Translations under genes and position numbers: made by a program
Shown: piece after piece, positions 8,863 through 21,526 of the stretch
How positions within the stretch are numbered: the first letter of the stretch is position 1
How the letters are laid out: the number at the start of each line of letters is the position of its first letter
Assembly (NCBI GenBank): GCA_904063045.1
Contig: CAJFCJ010000032.1
Span: 232,612 to 296,611, forward strand
Direction of reading: 5' to 3'
Length of the DNA stretch: 64,000 bases
DNA from: Dimorphilus gyrociliatus
Taxonomy: Eukaryota; Annelida; Polychaeta; Dinophilidae
Notes under the pieces: generated by a model
The model's input: the letters and a program-made list of their open reading frames with translations, nothing else
What the model was told of the DNA's origin: nothing
Database searches by the model: none

Positions 8863-11430
8863 AATATATTTATCCATAAAGAGCAAGAGTGAGAGAAAGA
8901 CATACATATATACATATATACATGCATACATACATACATACATACATACATACATACATACATACATACATACATACACATACACACATGCAGGTAGAGA
9001 ATGAGAAAGGGAGGAAGAAAGAAAATAATAGAGAGAAGAAATTTAATAAATTGATCTACTAACTCCTTTCCTATCCTTCTCGCTCATTTTCCGTTCGATA
9101 TCTAAGTAACCTGTAGTCGATACAACCGATTCGAGCGCTGTATATCGTGCAAACACTATTTTTTTGTAGTCATAAGCCTATAAAATATATCACATGTACT
9201 TATAATCCAACCGTAAAAAGGCTAGCTTGCATACTATTGTTTATTAACATAAATAATGCTATCAAGTTGAACATTAGATGTAATTAATAATTCAAATATT
9301 TCATTTAATTCGTAGAATAGGCAAGTTGAAAATTCAATCTTTTCCCATTGTTTAATGATAGACATACGGTACATAAAACAAACTAAAGTTTTTCAATATA
9401 ATAATAATTAAACTTAACAAAGTCATTTACGAAACAAAAATTACTTTCTCTCTCTTTATTAAACACTATATATATCGATCTAATAATCGATGTATATCCC
9501 TATATGTAATAAGTTATTTTCATAATAAGTTCTCTATATGTATAAATCGAATTTATTTGTTGAATCAAGTACGACTATATTGATTTTAATTGATTCATCA
9601 ATCTGTTTAATTATTTCTCTTGAAAGAGAAGATTTATTATGAATATAGAATATATACTATACGATATACATTCTTAAATATATACTGTACACACATATGC
9701 ACGCAGGGTGTTTATTCTATTTTACAGTTAGCTACCCATCTCTCAATCTATCATTCATTCATTCTAACATTCATATATTCATGTATCCATACGCTCCACA
9801 CAGTGAAATTTCCTTCTTCTGTGTTTCCTCTTTTTAGTTGGGCATGTTAAAAACATGTACAATTACTACTTAAAAGATAATTAATACACCAGCTATTGTA
9901 CTCCCTTTCAAGATTCCTTAAATAATTACATGATCCATTGTTAATAATTTGTTTAGTATGTGGGCGTTAAATATATATGTAAATATATGCTGTGATATAT
10001 TAACTAAATGAGGATAATACATTTTCAACATTCTCTCCCCCTCTCTCTATCTATCTTTCTCTATTATTTCAATTGTTTGAATCTTTTTCAAAAAGAAATG
10101 AAATTGTTGCTAACTGAATTGAATGAGACAAAGGGAATGTGGCAATAATCAATGAATATTTCTCTCATTCTCTCTCTTTCCTTATATATATATATATATA
10201 TATTTCTTGTATACAGTTATATATATATATATATAAACAGTATTTATATATACACCCACCCTCAATTTATCAATAACCTAACGACCTCTACACCCTATTG
10301 CCTTAGTAAGTGCATATTGAAAATACCCAAAGTGATATATGTCATTACATATTTCCGGTTTTCTTTATTCCAACTATTTATAACCAAGAGTATTTCTAGA
10401 ATTTGTTCATTCAATACGCTCTTTTCTTAGTCTTCCCTCTTTTCTCTATCCTTCGTTTTTAATTTCCTAGTATAGAAGAGAAGAAAAAAAGAAACCGAAT
10501 CGATAAGAAATTTTCGTCTAATTTGGCGGTCCCCTAGTAATTTACGATTATAAAAGGGGATTAGGTTCAATATCAGGTTAATCCGAATAGGAATAACTTA
10601 AGAGAAAGTATTTATTGGGCCTAGGTACAATTACCTATTAATCAAATGAATTTTCCCCAATATATAAAGTTTTTTGGAAAATACTTTCTTTCATTAAAAG
10701 TATCAGAGAACATTGTCTATACATTCATTCATTTATTCTTTCTCTTTTCGTCTCTTCCTCCTTCCCTCTCTCTCTCTCTCCCACTCTCTTTGAATTGAGT
10801 AATAAAAAAAAGAAATGAGAGATATTAATGAAAAATACTTTTGTTATCTTTTTCTTTTTATTCATACTAAATAAATAACAAAAAAACTGATATGATTAAC
10901 AGTAATTCCTTTCATTTCTTAGATTCGTTTGTAATCTCTTTTTATTGTCTAATTTTATTTTTACAAGTCCTATTCAGTTTCTTCTTAATCCGTTAACTAT
11001 ACAAGAAATCCCCTAATCCGCCAGCGTTGATTAATAGAAAACAATAAATGTTTACCTGTGTAAAATAATAGAGCAGAATCCCGGCTTATCAGCTAATTAT
11101 CAGTGTTTATATAGAAGTAATATGGACGAACTTTTAGAGCAAGGCCGAACTGAGCATTTTAACTGAATAAAGTAATCAATTAGCAAGTACTACAAGCTTT
11201 GATGTTTTGTCTAGAATGTTTAATCGATAAGTCCCTTATTGAATTCCAACCCGTAAAATACTACTAAATGACAGTTTATAATGGGGAATGCCAATCCAAA
11301 AAACATAGTATTACTAAGCATTGCGCGTAGCGTGATTTTTTTCTTTTTTTACCCTTTCTCAATGATAGTAAAAATAAACATACAATGAATCAGATCTATT
11401 TTTAGACCCCTTTGACGCGTTTCTAAATTT
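8286..11430. other. Repeat-rich intergenic region
   Basis: Over 3 kb without a supported gene. It holds (TA)n at 8495-8545, (GA)n at 8815-8860, (CATA)n at 8902-8980 and more (TA)n near 10180-10235. ORFs over these tracts are repeat translations. Non-repeat pockets: 9060-9160 (GC-richer, unassigned), and 10550-11020 with four TAATCC/GGATTA motifs upstream of the cystine-knot gene. Confidence 0.6.
8815..8980. repeat. Compound (GA)n and (CATA)n microsatellites
   Basis: A GA tract (8819-8858), a 40-bp spacer, then a CATA/TACA tetranucleotide array with more than 15 units (8902-8980). ORFs at 8718-8987 on the minus strand are translations of it. Confidence 0.9.
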
Positions 11431-11438
11431 TATATATA
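11431..11438 (+). promoter_or_regulatory. TATA box of the cystine-knot peptide gene
   Basis: TATATATA followed by a GC-richer stretch, 49 bp before the ATG at 11487. The spacing suits a start site near 11460. Confidence 0.5.
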
Positions 11439-11486
11439 GTCGGCAGCACTGGCAGTGACGCTTCAAAAAGAAGTGGACGCCGAAAC

Positions 11487-12592
11487 ATGAAGAAAACGAT
11501 GCTCATTGCACTTTTGTATTTAACTACAGTTATGGTTCTTTCTGGTTTGTTTTATTTCTGTTTCATATCTTATTTTTTTTATATGGAAATAATTTCCTTT
11601 TAAAACACTTTCTAGTTATTTCCGGTTTTATTTTCCATCTTTTCTTTTTTCTGTTTGTACATATATATATATGCGTATTTTTGGTTGTAATTGTCTTTCT
11701 TTCTCTTTCTCTTTCTGAAAGAATTCAGTAGAAAGACATGTTTTTCATTCATTTGTATTTAAAAATCATTGGAAATATGTCAATTTTTAATTTCAATATT
11801 ACTTTCAATTGAAGTAGAATAAAGAAAAGAAAGGAAAAAAGAGAAAGTTTACTATATAAAGATCATTTATAAAAAGTTAATAATCGAAAGAGAGAAAAAG
11901 AAAGATATAAAAAAAGAAAAAGGGAAAAAAAAGCAGTTGAAAAATTATCCTTGTCTTTTTTCTTCTAATCTTTCTTTATAACTCTTTGTCTCTCTCTTTT
12001 TTCTATTTGTTCCAATTTTTTCATCTATCCGTCTTTCTCTCTCTCTCTTCCATCTCCGCATCTTCCATTTCTTATTACTCATTCAACAGAAAATTTATTA
12101 AAAGACTACAAAGGCGGACAATAAATCGTACAATTGTATAAATTATATAAAACAATTTGGTTTGACTTTTTGATTAAAAGAAATTGTCTAAATTGAAATA
12201 TTGTTATTTATTTTTCCCCAGACAAGAAAGAAATGATAGAAGCATTAGATAGATTGCGAACGGCAAAACGGTAAAGTATAAAATAATTCGCTGAAGCATG
12301 TAAATGACTGTAAAGTTTAACGATAACATAAAAACAAAAACAAGTTTATGTAAATAATGGATCATGTTTGATATATATTGTATATATATTGTATATACAC
12401 AATTTAAACGTTTATAGCGTTTATTAACAATATACATTTAAATATAATACTGTCAACAGGACGAAATGGTATCTGAAAAGTTTTTGCGGTTTAAGTGGAG
12501 AATGGTGCGGTACGTGCTGTGAAGGTTACACTTGCAAATGTAATTTATGGAACGCTAATTGCCGATGTCAGAAAAAATTATTTTGGGGATGA
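11487..12592 (+). CDS. Secreted eight-cysteine peptide precursor with inhibitor-cystine-knot framework
   Basis: Three exons: 11487-11544, 12222-12270, 12460-12592 (79 aa); phases 1 and 2 agree and all sites are GT-AG. Exon 1 encodes a typical signal peptide (Lys-Lys after Met, then a hydrophobic core). Exon 2 encodes a short charged propeptide that ends in a basic cluster at the exon 2/3 junction, a likely convertase site. Exon 3 carries the cysteine module C-x6-C-x2-CC-x4-C-x-C-x6-C-x-C, the order seen in spider agatoxin-type knots, including a CCEG-start C3-C4 segment. AATAAA follows at 12705-12710. Role unknown: it could be a venom or mucus peptide, an antimicrobial or an endogenous ion-channel modulator; toxicity is not shown by the sequence. 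No close copy was seen elsewhere in the window. The signal peptide/pro/knot exon layout is complete, so it is probably functional. Confidence 0.8.
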
Positions 12593-15495
12593 AAAATTGA
12601 TGATTATTTATTCTATCCTTTTTCCTTTTGAACGTTTTTTCGTTCTATCATCGATTTTCTTTTTTGGAGAAAATTTTTTCGAAAAGCAGGAAAAAGACAA
12701 CTAAAATAAAAGAATACACAGATAAAGCATATATTCAGTATACATTGCCTTTTTTGTTCATGTACTGTATATAATTCAATATATATACAGTATATATATA
12801 TACATATATATACTGTATATATATATGCATGTATGTATATTTCTAAAGAATATTTTATGCCTTTAAATGAATATACAAGTATATAAAAAAGTGTATATAA
12901 AGTATATGTAGAATAAAGTTTAGTTTATGATTGTACTAAGTGCACTGTTCATATATTCCCCAAGAGCATAAAATGTTCCAGAAAGATAAATTTGCTTTGC
13001 ATTTTTTCCACTTAATTGTTTTCCTCTGATGGGCTGATATCTTTCTAAACTACACTCTGTCGACTTTTCTTCTATATAACTGTCTCCTTATTTTTCTCAC
13101 CTTAACCCCTTTTCACCTTTTGTCTAGTTGTTTCAAATTTGCTAAATTTTCTCCTTTGATATGAAATACACATTAGTTGTTATAGTATTATTAAAAGATC
13201 GGGATTATCTATTTCACTTCTTAACTATATACCATTTCCCAATACCTCTTATTAAAGATTTTCCCTTTGATTTGACAATTTCATGGAGACGGATAGAAAG
13301 AGAAAGAACAACCTTGGCAACGTGGCTTCTTTCCAGATATTTTTACTGTAATTATCTTTCAAGAAGAGATTTTGATTGGTACAAAATACATCAATTAGAC
13401 TGAATAGAATCTTTGTTAAATCTACGATATTTGGGAATTGTTGAACGTGACCAAGTTCTATAGAGTTAAGGTTGTAAACTAGCATTTCTATGAATCATTA
13501 TCAAAAAACTTCCATCTTGTTCGAACACTTCGCTTTATCATTCTCTCATCTTTCGCTCTAGCAGATTAATTAAGAAATTTCAAGGAACACCTTTATTGTT
13601 TCTTTTAAAAGGTTAAATAACAAAAGTTATCTATAGATAAATAAAAACTATATACAGTATACAGTATAAGGATAAAATGAATGCATAAAAAATACACTAT
13701 AGTTTAAAATAGAACACATGTATATATATATCATATATTTTTTTAAATGCAGATGACCAAAACAGTTGATTATTGTTCATAAGAAGATTAATAATATCGT
13801 GTAATCATAACTTGTTATCTAATTTTTACTTATCACTTCGTTATTTAAGAAATTCATTAAAAAAAAGAACAAATTAAATATTTGCAAGTTTAAAAAAGAC
13901 ATTAAGAAAACAAATGCTATAAATAAATACATACAGTATATATATATATATATATAATTTGTATATATACTGAATATATATTAGATTTAAGTATACAAAA
14001 GTTACATTTCTTGTAACACTCTCTCTTCTCCCAATAGACTTGTAAACTCTGCCAAACTAATGAAAGAAAAAAGTCTGTCCTTGACACAGTCTTATATTAT
14101 TCTAGGCCAAAGTAATTTTTCCAGTAGAGTAGGCTACTGATTATGATCGTCAACATATATTTTAATTGGTAACTGTCATTTAATTATCTTGTTTTTTCCT
14201 CCTTTCCAGCCTTCCTCTTTAATATGAGAGATTTTTCTACGCCCACGGAGAGGATAAAAATTGAATTATGACTAATAATAATCTATTTCGATACTTTTTT
14301 TTGGTTATTTTAATATCTAAAGAACTTTTACCTCAGGCTTGTACATCTTCTTCCAATCTTAATATAGAGCAATTAGAAAAAAATAGGAAAATAAAGGAAG
14401 TAAACTCTGTAAGATAATATTCCCAAGCGCTTAATACAGATCTAAGTAAAAAGACAATACATACAGTATATATATACATATATTCTGTGTATAAATTGCT
14501 TAATATCTCTTTGTATTGGTTTTTGTTAATGCTTTACATTGAATTTAGTATAGTTAATCATACGGCAAACCGTAGATAATAGGGTCTCTTAGTCTTTCTG
14601 CGTCAGACGAGTACAACAAGATTTTTAAGTGACTGGTAACAACTCGCACGTGTATTTATATTGGACTAGTACAATATACTCTAAAGTTCTCAGTATACAA
14701 GTGTACGTTCATATCTCTTGCATAACCTTTTAAGGTCAAACTTGTACTTTTTATGTACATTTCAATGAACTAATCTAGATTTTAACCTCTTTCTTTTCAC
14801 TTAATAGGAATTTTCTTGGAAGTATGACACGAGTAAAGAAATATTACTATATTAACTTTGTAAGAGACGCTAAAGCATCAATTTGATGACATTTTTACGG
14901 ATAAATCACAATATGTGAGATGCATACTATGTAAACAGAGTCCGTCCTTCTTCCTGTTTATAAATAATATATATATTTTCCCACTCGCAATAAACATTAA
15001 TGTAATAAAGACTGTTGTTTGTTAATTATTTCCATCTTTTATTCTTAGTTGTAAATTATATATACTATACTACAAGAGACAACAGCAATTTGAATGCTAC
15101 GTGACGAACGAAAACAACACTTTCTTCAGTCAGTTCTAAATATAGGCCTTTATTTTTTAGTTAGTTTTTATTGTCAATATTATTCATTAAGAAGGAGGTT
15201 CGTGTTTTCATTCTCTCCCTTTTCTTGTTTCGATTAATGTTTTAAAATATTAATAGCAATAGAGAGATCATTATAATAATATAATGTATTGATTGTAGTT
15301 AAATATTCATAAATTGATGTTTATTGATATGTAATGTTCGATATCTTCCCTTTAAGGTTTATTTACCATCAATGTATGAAGAATAGGTAATATATTGAAA
15401 TTCTATGACATGATTTTTTATTGAGATGACCGGTTTATTGAGATTTGTACACACACTCAGAGTTTCACTCTTTGTGCGTAGAGCGATAAGACGCT
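12593..15495. other. Intergenic region
   Basis: AT-rich with many (TA)n tracts interrupted by TACAGTA or TACTGTA (12760-12830, 13650, 13930-13980, 14460). Overlapping ORFs at 13161-13485 on both strands lack splice or domain support. A less AT-rich pocket at 14575-14720 (includes CACGTG) is unassigned. Confidence 0.6.
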
Positions 15496-16612
15496 ATGGT
15501 TAAACTTTGTCTCACTTTCAGCTTTTCGTTCGTTAATTTCTTTACAATTTGCATAAAAGCCGATCAAGGTAGATTATTTTCTTTGATAAAAGTTAAGGAA
15601 CCATTTCCACAACCCCAATCTAAAATAAATCTTCCGGGAGCGACACAAAATCCAGGGCTGTCATGCTTCAGTTACTGCAGATCGAGCTTGAAATGTTCAT
15701 TTGTAACTTTCTCTTCGTCGGAATGTTTTTTATATGATAAGGATAGTTTGGCCGAAACCTTTTATCAGACGAATTCTCTTCAGGGAGAAAACTATCAATT
15801 GGCTTACATGAGTTTGTTCAATCCAATTTTTTTAATATTATGTTTCTATTTTCCCTTTATATTTAGCACTTCCTACACTGGTGGACGGTAGTACAATTAT
15901 AAATACAAACTTTAAAGATGTGAAACCCGGTATGTTAAATACCAACTTGATGTTAACCGATTCAAGCAGTATCATGTTAACGTATCGAGTTGAGTGCGAT
16001 GGTCGAACTAGAGGAATGGTAACCGGAATAGGCGGTATAAAGTTTTCCGAATCAGATTTAGTTTTACAGAATCAGTGTCGAATTAATTATCAGAATTCTT
16101 TAGCTTCGTGGAGATCGTCAAATCCTAAAACGTTTTCCATCGAGTTGTGGTATAGGCCTAAAGATAATTTACATAGTAGCTATATTTTCTTATATCCAAC
16201 TTTTTTTGGTATACTGAATGGAGAGAACGCAACTGATAAAATAGGACCAGCTTTCTTTATAGAGTCGTGTCCTAATGGAAAAATTTTCTATACGAATAAT
16301 AAAACGCTTAATTACGATAATACAATTCATCATTTGATTGTTACAGTTGATTTTAATTTAAAGGTAGTGAAACAATACCTGGATGGTGAGGAAGTTTCTT
16401 CACACGTTCTCTGCGATTATCCAAGCATTATAACTCGTCGTCAATCGATTCAACCAACCCTGCCTGGGGCGCCCAATGGTTCGACTAGAGATTATAGAGG
16501 AACAATATATTCTTTTCGATTGTTAAATAGAATATTACAAAGAGTAGAGATAAAACAGCTGAGTTTTCTCTATCCGAACGAAGTACAGCTTATACCAGAA
16601 ACGCACCGCTAG
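15496..16612 (+). CDS. Secreted apple/PAN-like plus LamG-like protein, copy 1
   Basis: Two exons, 15496-15811 and 15867-16612 (353 aa), intron 55 bp, phase 1. A signal peptide (about residues 1-22) is followed by a short cysteine module (CFSYCRSSLKCSFVTF, then SSECFLYD) that resembles a reduced apple/PAN fold. The rest is a concanavalin-like/LamG_3 jelly roll: FSIELWYRP, FFGILNGEN, HHLIVTVDF, VKQYLDGEEV and the terminal RDYRGTIYSFRLLNR. Such domains bind glycans or proteins outside the cell. An AATAAATAAATAAATAA run after 16660 supplies the polyadenylation signal. The neighbouring gene at 17016 has the same layout and intron position, so the two arose by tandem duplication. The exact family and ligand are unknown. 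Confidence 0.83.
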
Positions 16613-17015
16613 TTAAACGTGAATAGTATCAAGTGTTCCAATGTGATTTCTCTCTATCCATCGGAATAAATAAATAAATAATTCATAGTAATATTTATTA
16701 ATCATTTACTACAATTCATTGAATCTTATAGAATAATTACAAAGACGTTGCTCTTTGTAAGGAGGTAATTGACCTACTCCTGGGGTGTTATTTTAAGGCA
16801 CATTTAATTGATTATCTACTGTTAATATATATATATTTATATATATGTATATAGAATATTCAATAAACTTTATATGTACAACACATTGAATATTGTGATT
16901 TAGTTTTCTTTAGATGTTAAGCATATAAAAGCAAGAGAAAAAGTTTATAAAAGTAACTTTGCTTCTTGAATATTTTCCATTTCAGACTTCGACAGCATAA
17001 AAATAAGTTTGAGAA
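16613..17015. other. Gap between the LamG paralogues
   Basis: 403 bp: polyadenylation signals of copy 1, a (TA)n tract at 16825-16855, and two TATAAAAG boxes near 16925 and 16947 that suit the promoter of copy 2. Confidence 0.6.
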
Positions 17016-18203
17016 ATGGAAAGTTTGTCATTGAATTGTTTATACATTTCATCATTTTTCATTACAATTTACTGTTCAGAGTTAAAAATAAACTATTTTA
17101 AACTTATTCAAGTAACACATCCTCTACCATCGCCAAAAGAAAAGTTTACCCTAAATACCCTGCATCGTCAAGAGTCTATTCAGTTGGAATGTTCTAGGAA
17201 ATGTTTAATTTGTATGCAATTGGCATACTTTGCTTTTTCCAAGACAACTTGTTACTGTTACGGTGATGAACATCTTAAATTGACTTTTTTTAAACCAAAA
17301 AATATCATCAGTAAAGACACAGCCTTCTTTTTGGCTATAAGGGGTAATTGTATATAATGTATATTTAGTCTCTAATTATATCATACGATTACTAATTTTG
17401 TAGATCGGCCCACATCGAACGATAAATCAACTGTTTTAGATTTGAATTTTAAAGAGCTTACTAAGGGTAGTACGATCGACAATGGACAGATAATAAAAGA
17501 TAAAAGCTCGTATAGTAATAACGGTAAAGTTGTATGTAAACAAGAAAATACTGCTCTAGAAGCTGGCGTTGGTTCTATTGCATTCTCTTTATCAAACTTA
17601 GTACAAAAGAATAATTGCTATTTAGAAGTTCAACCTAAATCGTCAATACTTACATTAGTAAATAGTGACTTTTCAGTTGAAATATGGTATAATCCTACGG
17701 ATAATAATTTTGGAGGTTATCTTATGGTCTTAGAAGATTATTTTGGCATAAGGAATGGGAATTTGAAAACACTTGGGGAAGAGAATGGTCCATTTTTTTA
17801 TTTTAAAAATCAGTGCGGCACTTTTTATCCTTTAGATAAACGTCCACAAGATTATAATAATAAGGTTCATCATTATCTGGCGACTTTTGATGCGTCTAAC
17901 AAAGTTCTCACACAATATTTAGACTCGAGACAAGTTAGTCGAAATGAAGTGTGCAACGAAGGAGAAATTGAAAGATCTACTTCGGGTCTCTTTCTAGGCA
18001 CATCTGAAAACATCAAGTCCCAAAGAGACTATAGAGGACAAATCTACTCGTTACGGCTACTGAAAAGAGTAATTCAAGAGGATGAGGTGAAAAGGTTAAG
18101 TAATTTATATCCAAACCAAATTGACATTAGGCCAGAAAAGATAGCTCTGAAGGAAACTTTACCGGAAACTGACGAACAACCTAATGAACAAATCGCGAGT
18201 TGA
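17016..18203 (+). CDS. Secreted apple/PAN-like plus LamG-like protein, copy 2
   Basis: Two exons, 17016-17343 and 17404-18203 (375 aa), intron 60 bp, phase 1, at the same place as in copy 1. Signal peptide about residues 1-21; cysteine module CSRKCLICMQLAYFAF, then TTCYCYGD; then the LamG-like domain with FSVEIWYNP, YFGIRNGN, HHYLATFD, TQYLDSRQV and RDYRGQIYSLRLLKR. The C-terminus is longer and acidic (LPETDEQPNEQ). Similarity to copy 1 is clear in the LamG part and weak in the cysteine module, so the duplication is old. Promoter TATAAAAG boxes lie 70-90 bp upstream. Confidence 0.83.
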
Positions 18204-18710
18204 AAAATACTATAAATAATAATACTAATAACAATAATAAGAAGATAAATATGTCTTTTTTGTCTGTTGTTTGCATCTTATTTTCTTCGTTTTGTTTTTT
18301 ATTAAAATAGAGACACGTCTGATAAAAGATATCTATTTTAAATGCTCTAGTGTTATTCACTTTTTTTATCGCGATAACAACATACATTTCTTTAAGTAAA
18401 ACAATTCTACGTTCAAACTTGTTGTTCTTTTTCTTTATACATCAATTGTTAAGGTTGATTAGTGTAAAATCCGTTAATAAGTAGACATAGCATATAGATT
18501 ATTATGCGGAAGCAGTATTAGATTAATTACTATACAGTGCAATTTACTATTACTTTATATAGAAAATACAGCTTTGTTATATAATAATTGTTCATTATGA
18601 TTATTTTATCACTTTATTTGACCTTTTCCGATAAGAGATACAACGTATAGATATATATACCGTTCAATGTACAATAATCTTCATTTCGGTATTCAACCAC
18701 CATTCATAGA
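18204..18710. other. Intergenic gap
   Basis: About 500 bp, AT-rich. Nothing recognised beyond the 3' flank of copy 2 and the start region of the ankyrin gene. Confidence 0.6.
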
Positions 18711-21019
18711 ATGCAATCGACACAGTTATGGAAAAAGGCTAACAGATGGGTTAATTACCTTTTTTATCACTTAAAACCAATTCTTGGTTCTTCAATCTCG
18801 TATCAGACTCCATCCGAAGAAACTGTTACTTTAGCCGCTCAATTATTTAAGGTAAATAGATGAATTTCCAACGTCTTTTGATCAATTCTATTCAATTCTA
18901 TTCAATTTGTTTCAATTTGTTTCAATTTGTTTCTTTCTTTCTCTCTCTCTCTATCAGTTACTTGAAGAAAGGCGAAAAGAAGATGACCTTCTCAAGAAAA
19001 CTTACCTTTTCGTTACATTCCAAAAAGTTTTTAAAAATTGCACAGATATTGAATCTCTTCTTCAAGTAACCAATGGCTGTGGATATAATTTACTGCAAAC
19101 TGCAACAGCTTACCGGGATATAGAGATTATAGACCTTTTAATATCAGAAGGAGTAAGTCCTGATTTAGGAAAATGTTCTCCTCCCCTGCACATAGCTTCT
19201 TCAAAAGGAGATATTGATCTTGTTCTACATCTCCTAGATTTAGGTGCTAATCTGAATAAAAAGTGCGGAATGTGTTGGCCTAAACCTCATCTACCTATTA
19301 AACACGTTCCATCTAGATTTCACTTTTTGGAAACGGATATCTTCCTGTGCGATACAAATTCTAAATTGCCGTTAATGTGCGCAATTGAAGGAGATCACGT
19401 GGCTATTGTTGATAAAATCTGGAAGAAATCTCGTCTATCAAAATGGTTTGTATAGTTTTATGAGTATTTATTTAAATAAGAGACTTGTAACATGTTTTTT
19501 TCTGTTCGCTTAATTTTTGTATTTAATACAATTAATCAATCAGTTAATCAATTATCTAACAAATTAACTAATTATTTAATAATTTTCCAGTTATCCTCTT
19601 CATTGGGCTGCTGAGAATAGTAGTTTGGCGTGTTTAGAATATTTTACGACCAAGGAAGGAATAAATACGAAAGATGATTGTCAGATGACGCCTCTAATGT
19701 ATGGCGTTTCAGTTGGCAAGAAAGTTGTTCAACGTCTTCTAGATTTTGGCGCGGACGTTCATTGCCATAATGCAAATGGTGGCGTACTTCATCACTTCTT
19801 TAGGAATTTACGTAATCCTCTCGAATTATACGAAGTAACTAAACTTCTTTTGGGACACGGCTTAGAAAGCAGTGTAAATACGTTGGATAGGGACAAGAAT
19901 ACCGTTTTACATTTCCTAGTATTACTATGCAATAGAAAATTAGAAACGCTCTCACAAGACGCCACTGACCAAGAGAATTTTAATGAGCAAGTTATTAAAA
20001 CTCTTGAATTACTATTACTGCATAATGTAGACGCTAATATCTTCAATTCAAGTGGAGTAACAGCACTACATAAACTACTTTTAACATTTGATTTTGTACT
20101 GAGTAACGAACCAAGAGGGATTACTGCCGATAGCTTACCACAAAGGGAATTCTACGAGATAAATATGGAGGTTTTGAACTCAGCCCTATCTATTTTATGT
20201 CGACACGAAGCAGACGTTTGTTCCTTAACCGCAGCGGGAAGATCTTCTATAATAATAGTTCTTCAATCGATACTCGAAGCAAAATGGCAACTTGTTTCAA
20301 AAAATTCCAACGAATTAATTAAATTAATGTCAACTTTATGTAAATACGGAACCAAATTGGATCTTAATCGAAATATCCATAATATGATTGTCGCTTCATT
20401 GACGAAACTTACGGAAAAATCTATTCATAATCCGAATATGTCAGATTTTACGATATCAATTTACGAGACGTTATTCAAAAATGGGTTAGACCCTAACAAA
20501 ACAGGTCAACCACCTGCAAATATTTTAGCTCAGACTATCCGAGCGATAAGTACAGTAAGGAGTGAAGCCGGTGCAAATTTCTTATATAAAATTGTAGAAT
20601 GGCAACTGCAAAGAGGAGCAAATCCAGATATTGAACCATACGCTTTAGATCTAGAATTTCGTTCTTCCCAAAGTTGTTTCTTTTTAAAGAAAACCTCTAA
20701 TGGAATACTACAATTGACTATAGATGAATTACAGTCATTACCAAATTCTAAAGTTGGCAATTACGTCGCCGAAAAACTCTTGTATTTAATCTGCAATAGT
20801 GTTAGTCATCCGACTCTATATGCTATCAACAAAGGATATTTGGCGACAGTTGAATCAAGATTTAGGAACATTTTAATTCATTTCATAGAAAGCCCAAGGA
20901 GTTTAAAGCAAATAGCAAGAGTAGTTATATATAAGCAATTAGATAGAAATCTATATAATAAAGTTAATCATTTACCGTTGCCTTTCCTACTAAAACAGTA
21001 TTTGTTATTTTTCATTTAA
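18711..21019 (+). CDS. Ankyrin-repeat and SOCS-box protein (ASB-like)
   Basis: Three exons: 18711-18851, 18958-19445, 19591-21019 (685 aa), phases 0 and 2. Ankyrin units are seen throughout the first half: SPPLHIASSKGDIDLVLHLL, YPLHWAAENSSLACLEYF, MTPLMYGVSVGKKVVQRLLD and TALHKLL. The middle-to-late part is helical and more diverged. The last 41 residues (645-685) form a SOCS box: PRSLKQIARVVIYKQL, then LPLPFLLKQYLL. SOCS boxes recruit Elongin B/C and Cullin-5, so this is a likely substrate receptor of a ubiquitin ligase, with the ankyrin repeats binding the target. It is longer than most ASB proteins and I cannot name an orthologue. An ATAATAAAAC signal follows the stop. Confidence 0.82.
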
Positions 21020-21526
21020 AATAATAAAACATTCAAATTTTTAGATTCTTCTTTTAGTAAATAAAAAAGAGGAATAAGACAAGATTCTTCCTTTATCGTG
21101 TTGATAAATTAATATCTACTGTATATACTGTATATAATATGTTTATACTTTAATCCGATAGGTGGCATTAATGCTCACAACTCGTTCGCTCTGTCTTTCT
21201 TTTTGTATATCTATATAAATAGTGATGAAATAAAAAACAGATAATATTTATTCAATCAAAAGGTAAAGCACTTGACGTTAAAGACTATGTTGTATAAAAA
21301 AAATATAGGTCAAACTATCATCTTGTTTTTTTCTTTTAGTTTTCTTTTTTTTTATTGTTTTGTTTTTTAATGCAAGAAAAAGTTTGCTTCTCACTTTCAA
21401 GAGGTTGACAAATGTACGCTAAATTTTTGTGCATGTGGATAATTTTCTTTTAATATGGCAGGTTAAAAAGTATACTTTTTTGAGTTTTTTCCTTTTCTCT
21501 ATCTATCTCTTTCTCTTTCTTTCTTT
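21020..21526. other. Convergent 3' region
   Basis: The ankyrin-SOCS gene (+) and sHSP gene (-) converge here. A CTCF-like motif (CGATAGGTGGCATTA) starts at 21156. The rest is AT-rich and pyrimidine-rich. Confidence 0.6.
21156..21170 (+). promoter_or_regulatory. CTCF-like motif (weak)
   Basis: CGATAGGTGGCATTA fits AGRKGGC with an A in place of the last G. It lies between two convergent genes. Confidence 0.3.

Noticed and set aside
8718..8987. Two minus-strand ORFs rich in Met/Tyr/Cys/Val and Ser/Leu
   Set aside because: They are translations of the (CATA)n and (GA)n microsatellites.
12204..12704. ORFs on both strands over the cystine-knot exons
   Set aside because: Out-of-frame shadows. The three-exon model has signal peptide, matching phases and cysteine pattern.
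13161..13485. Overlapping ORFs on opposite strands
   Set aside because: No domain, no clear splice partner, and overlap suggests chance in AT-rich DNA.
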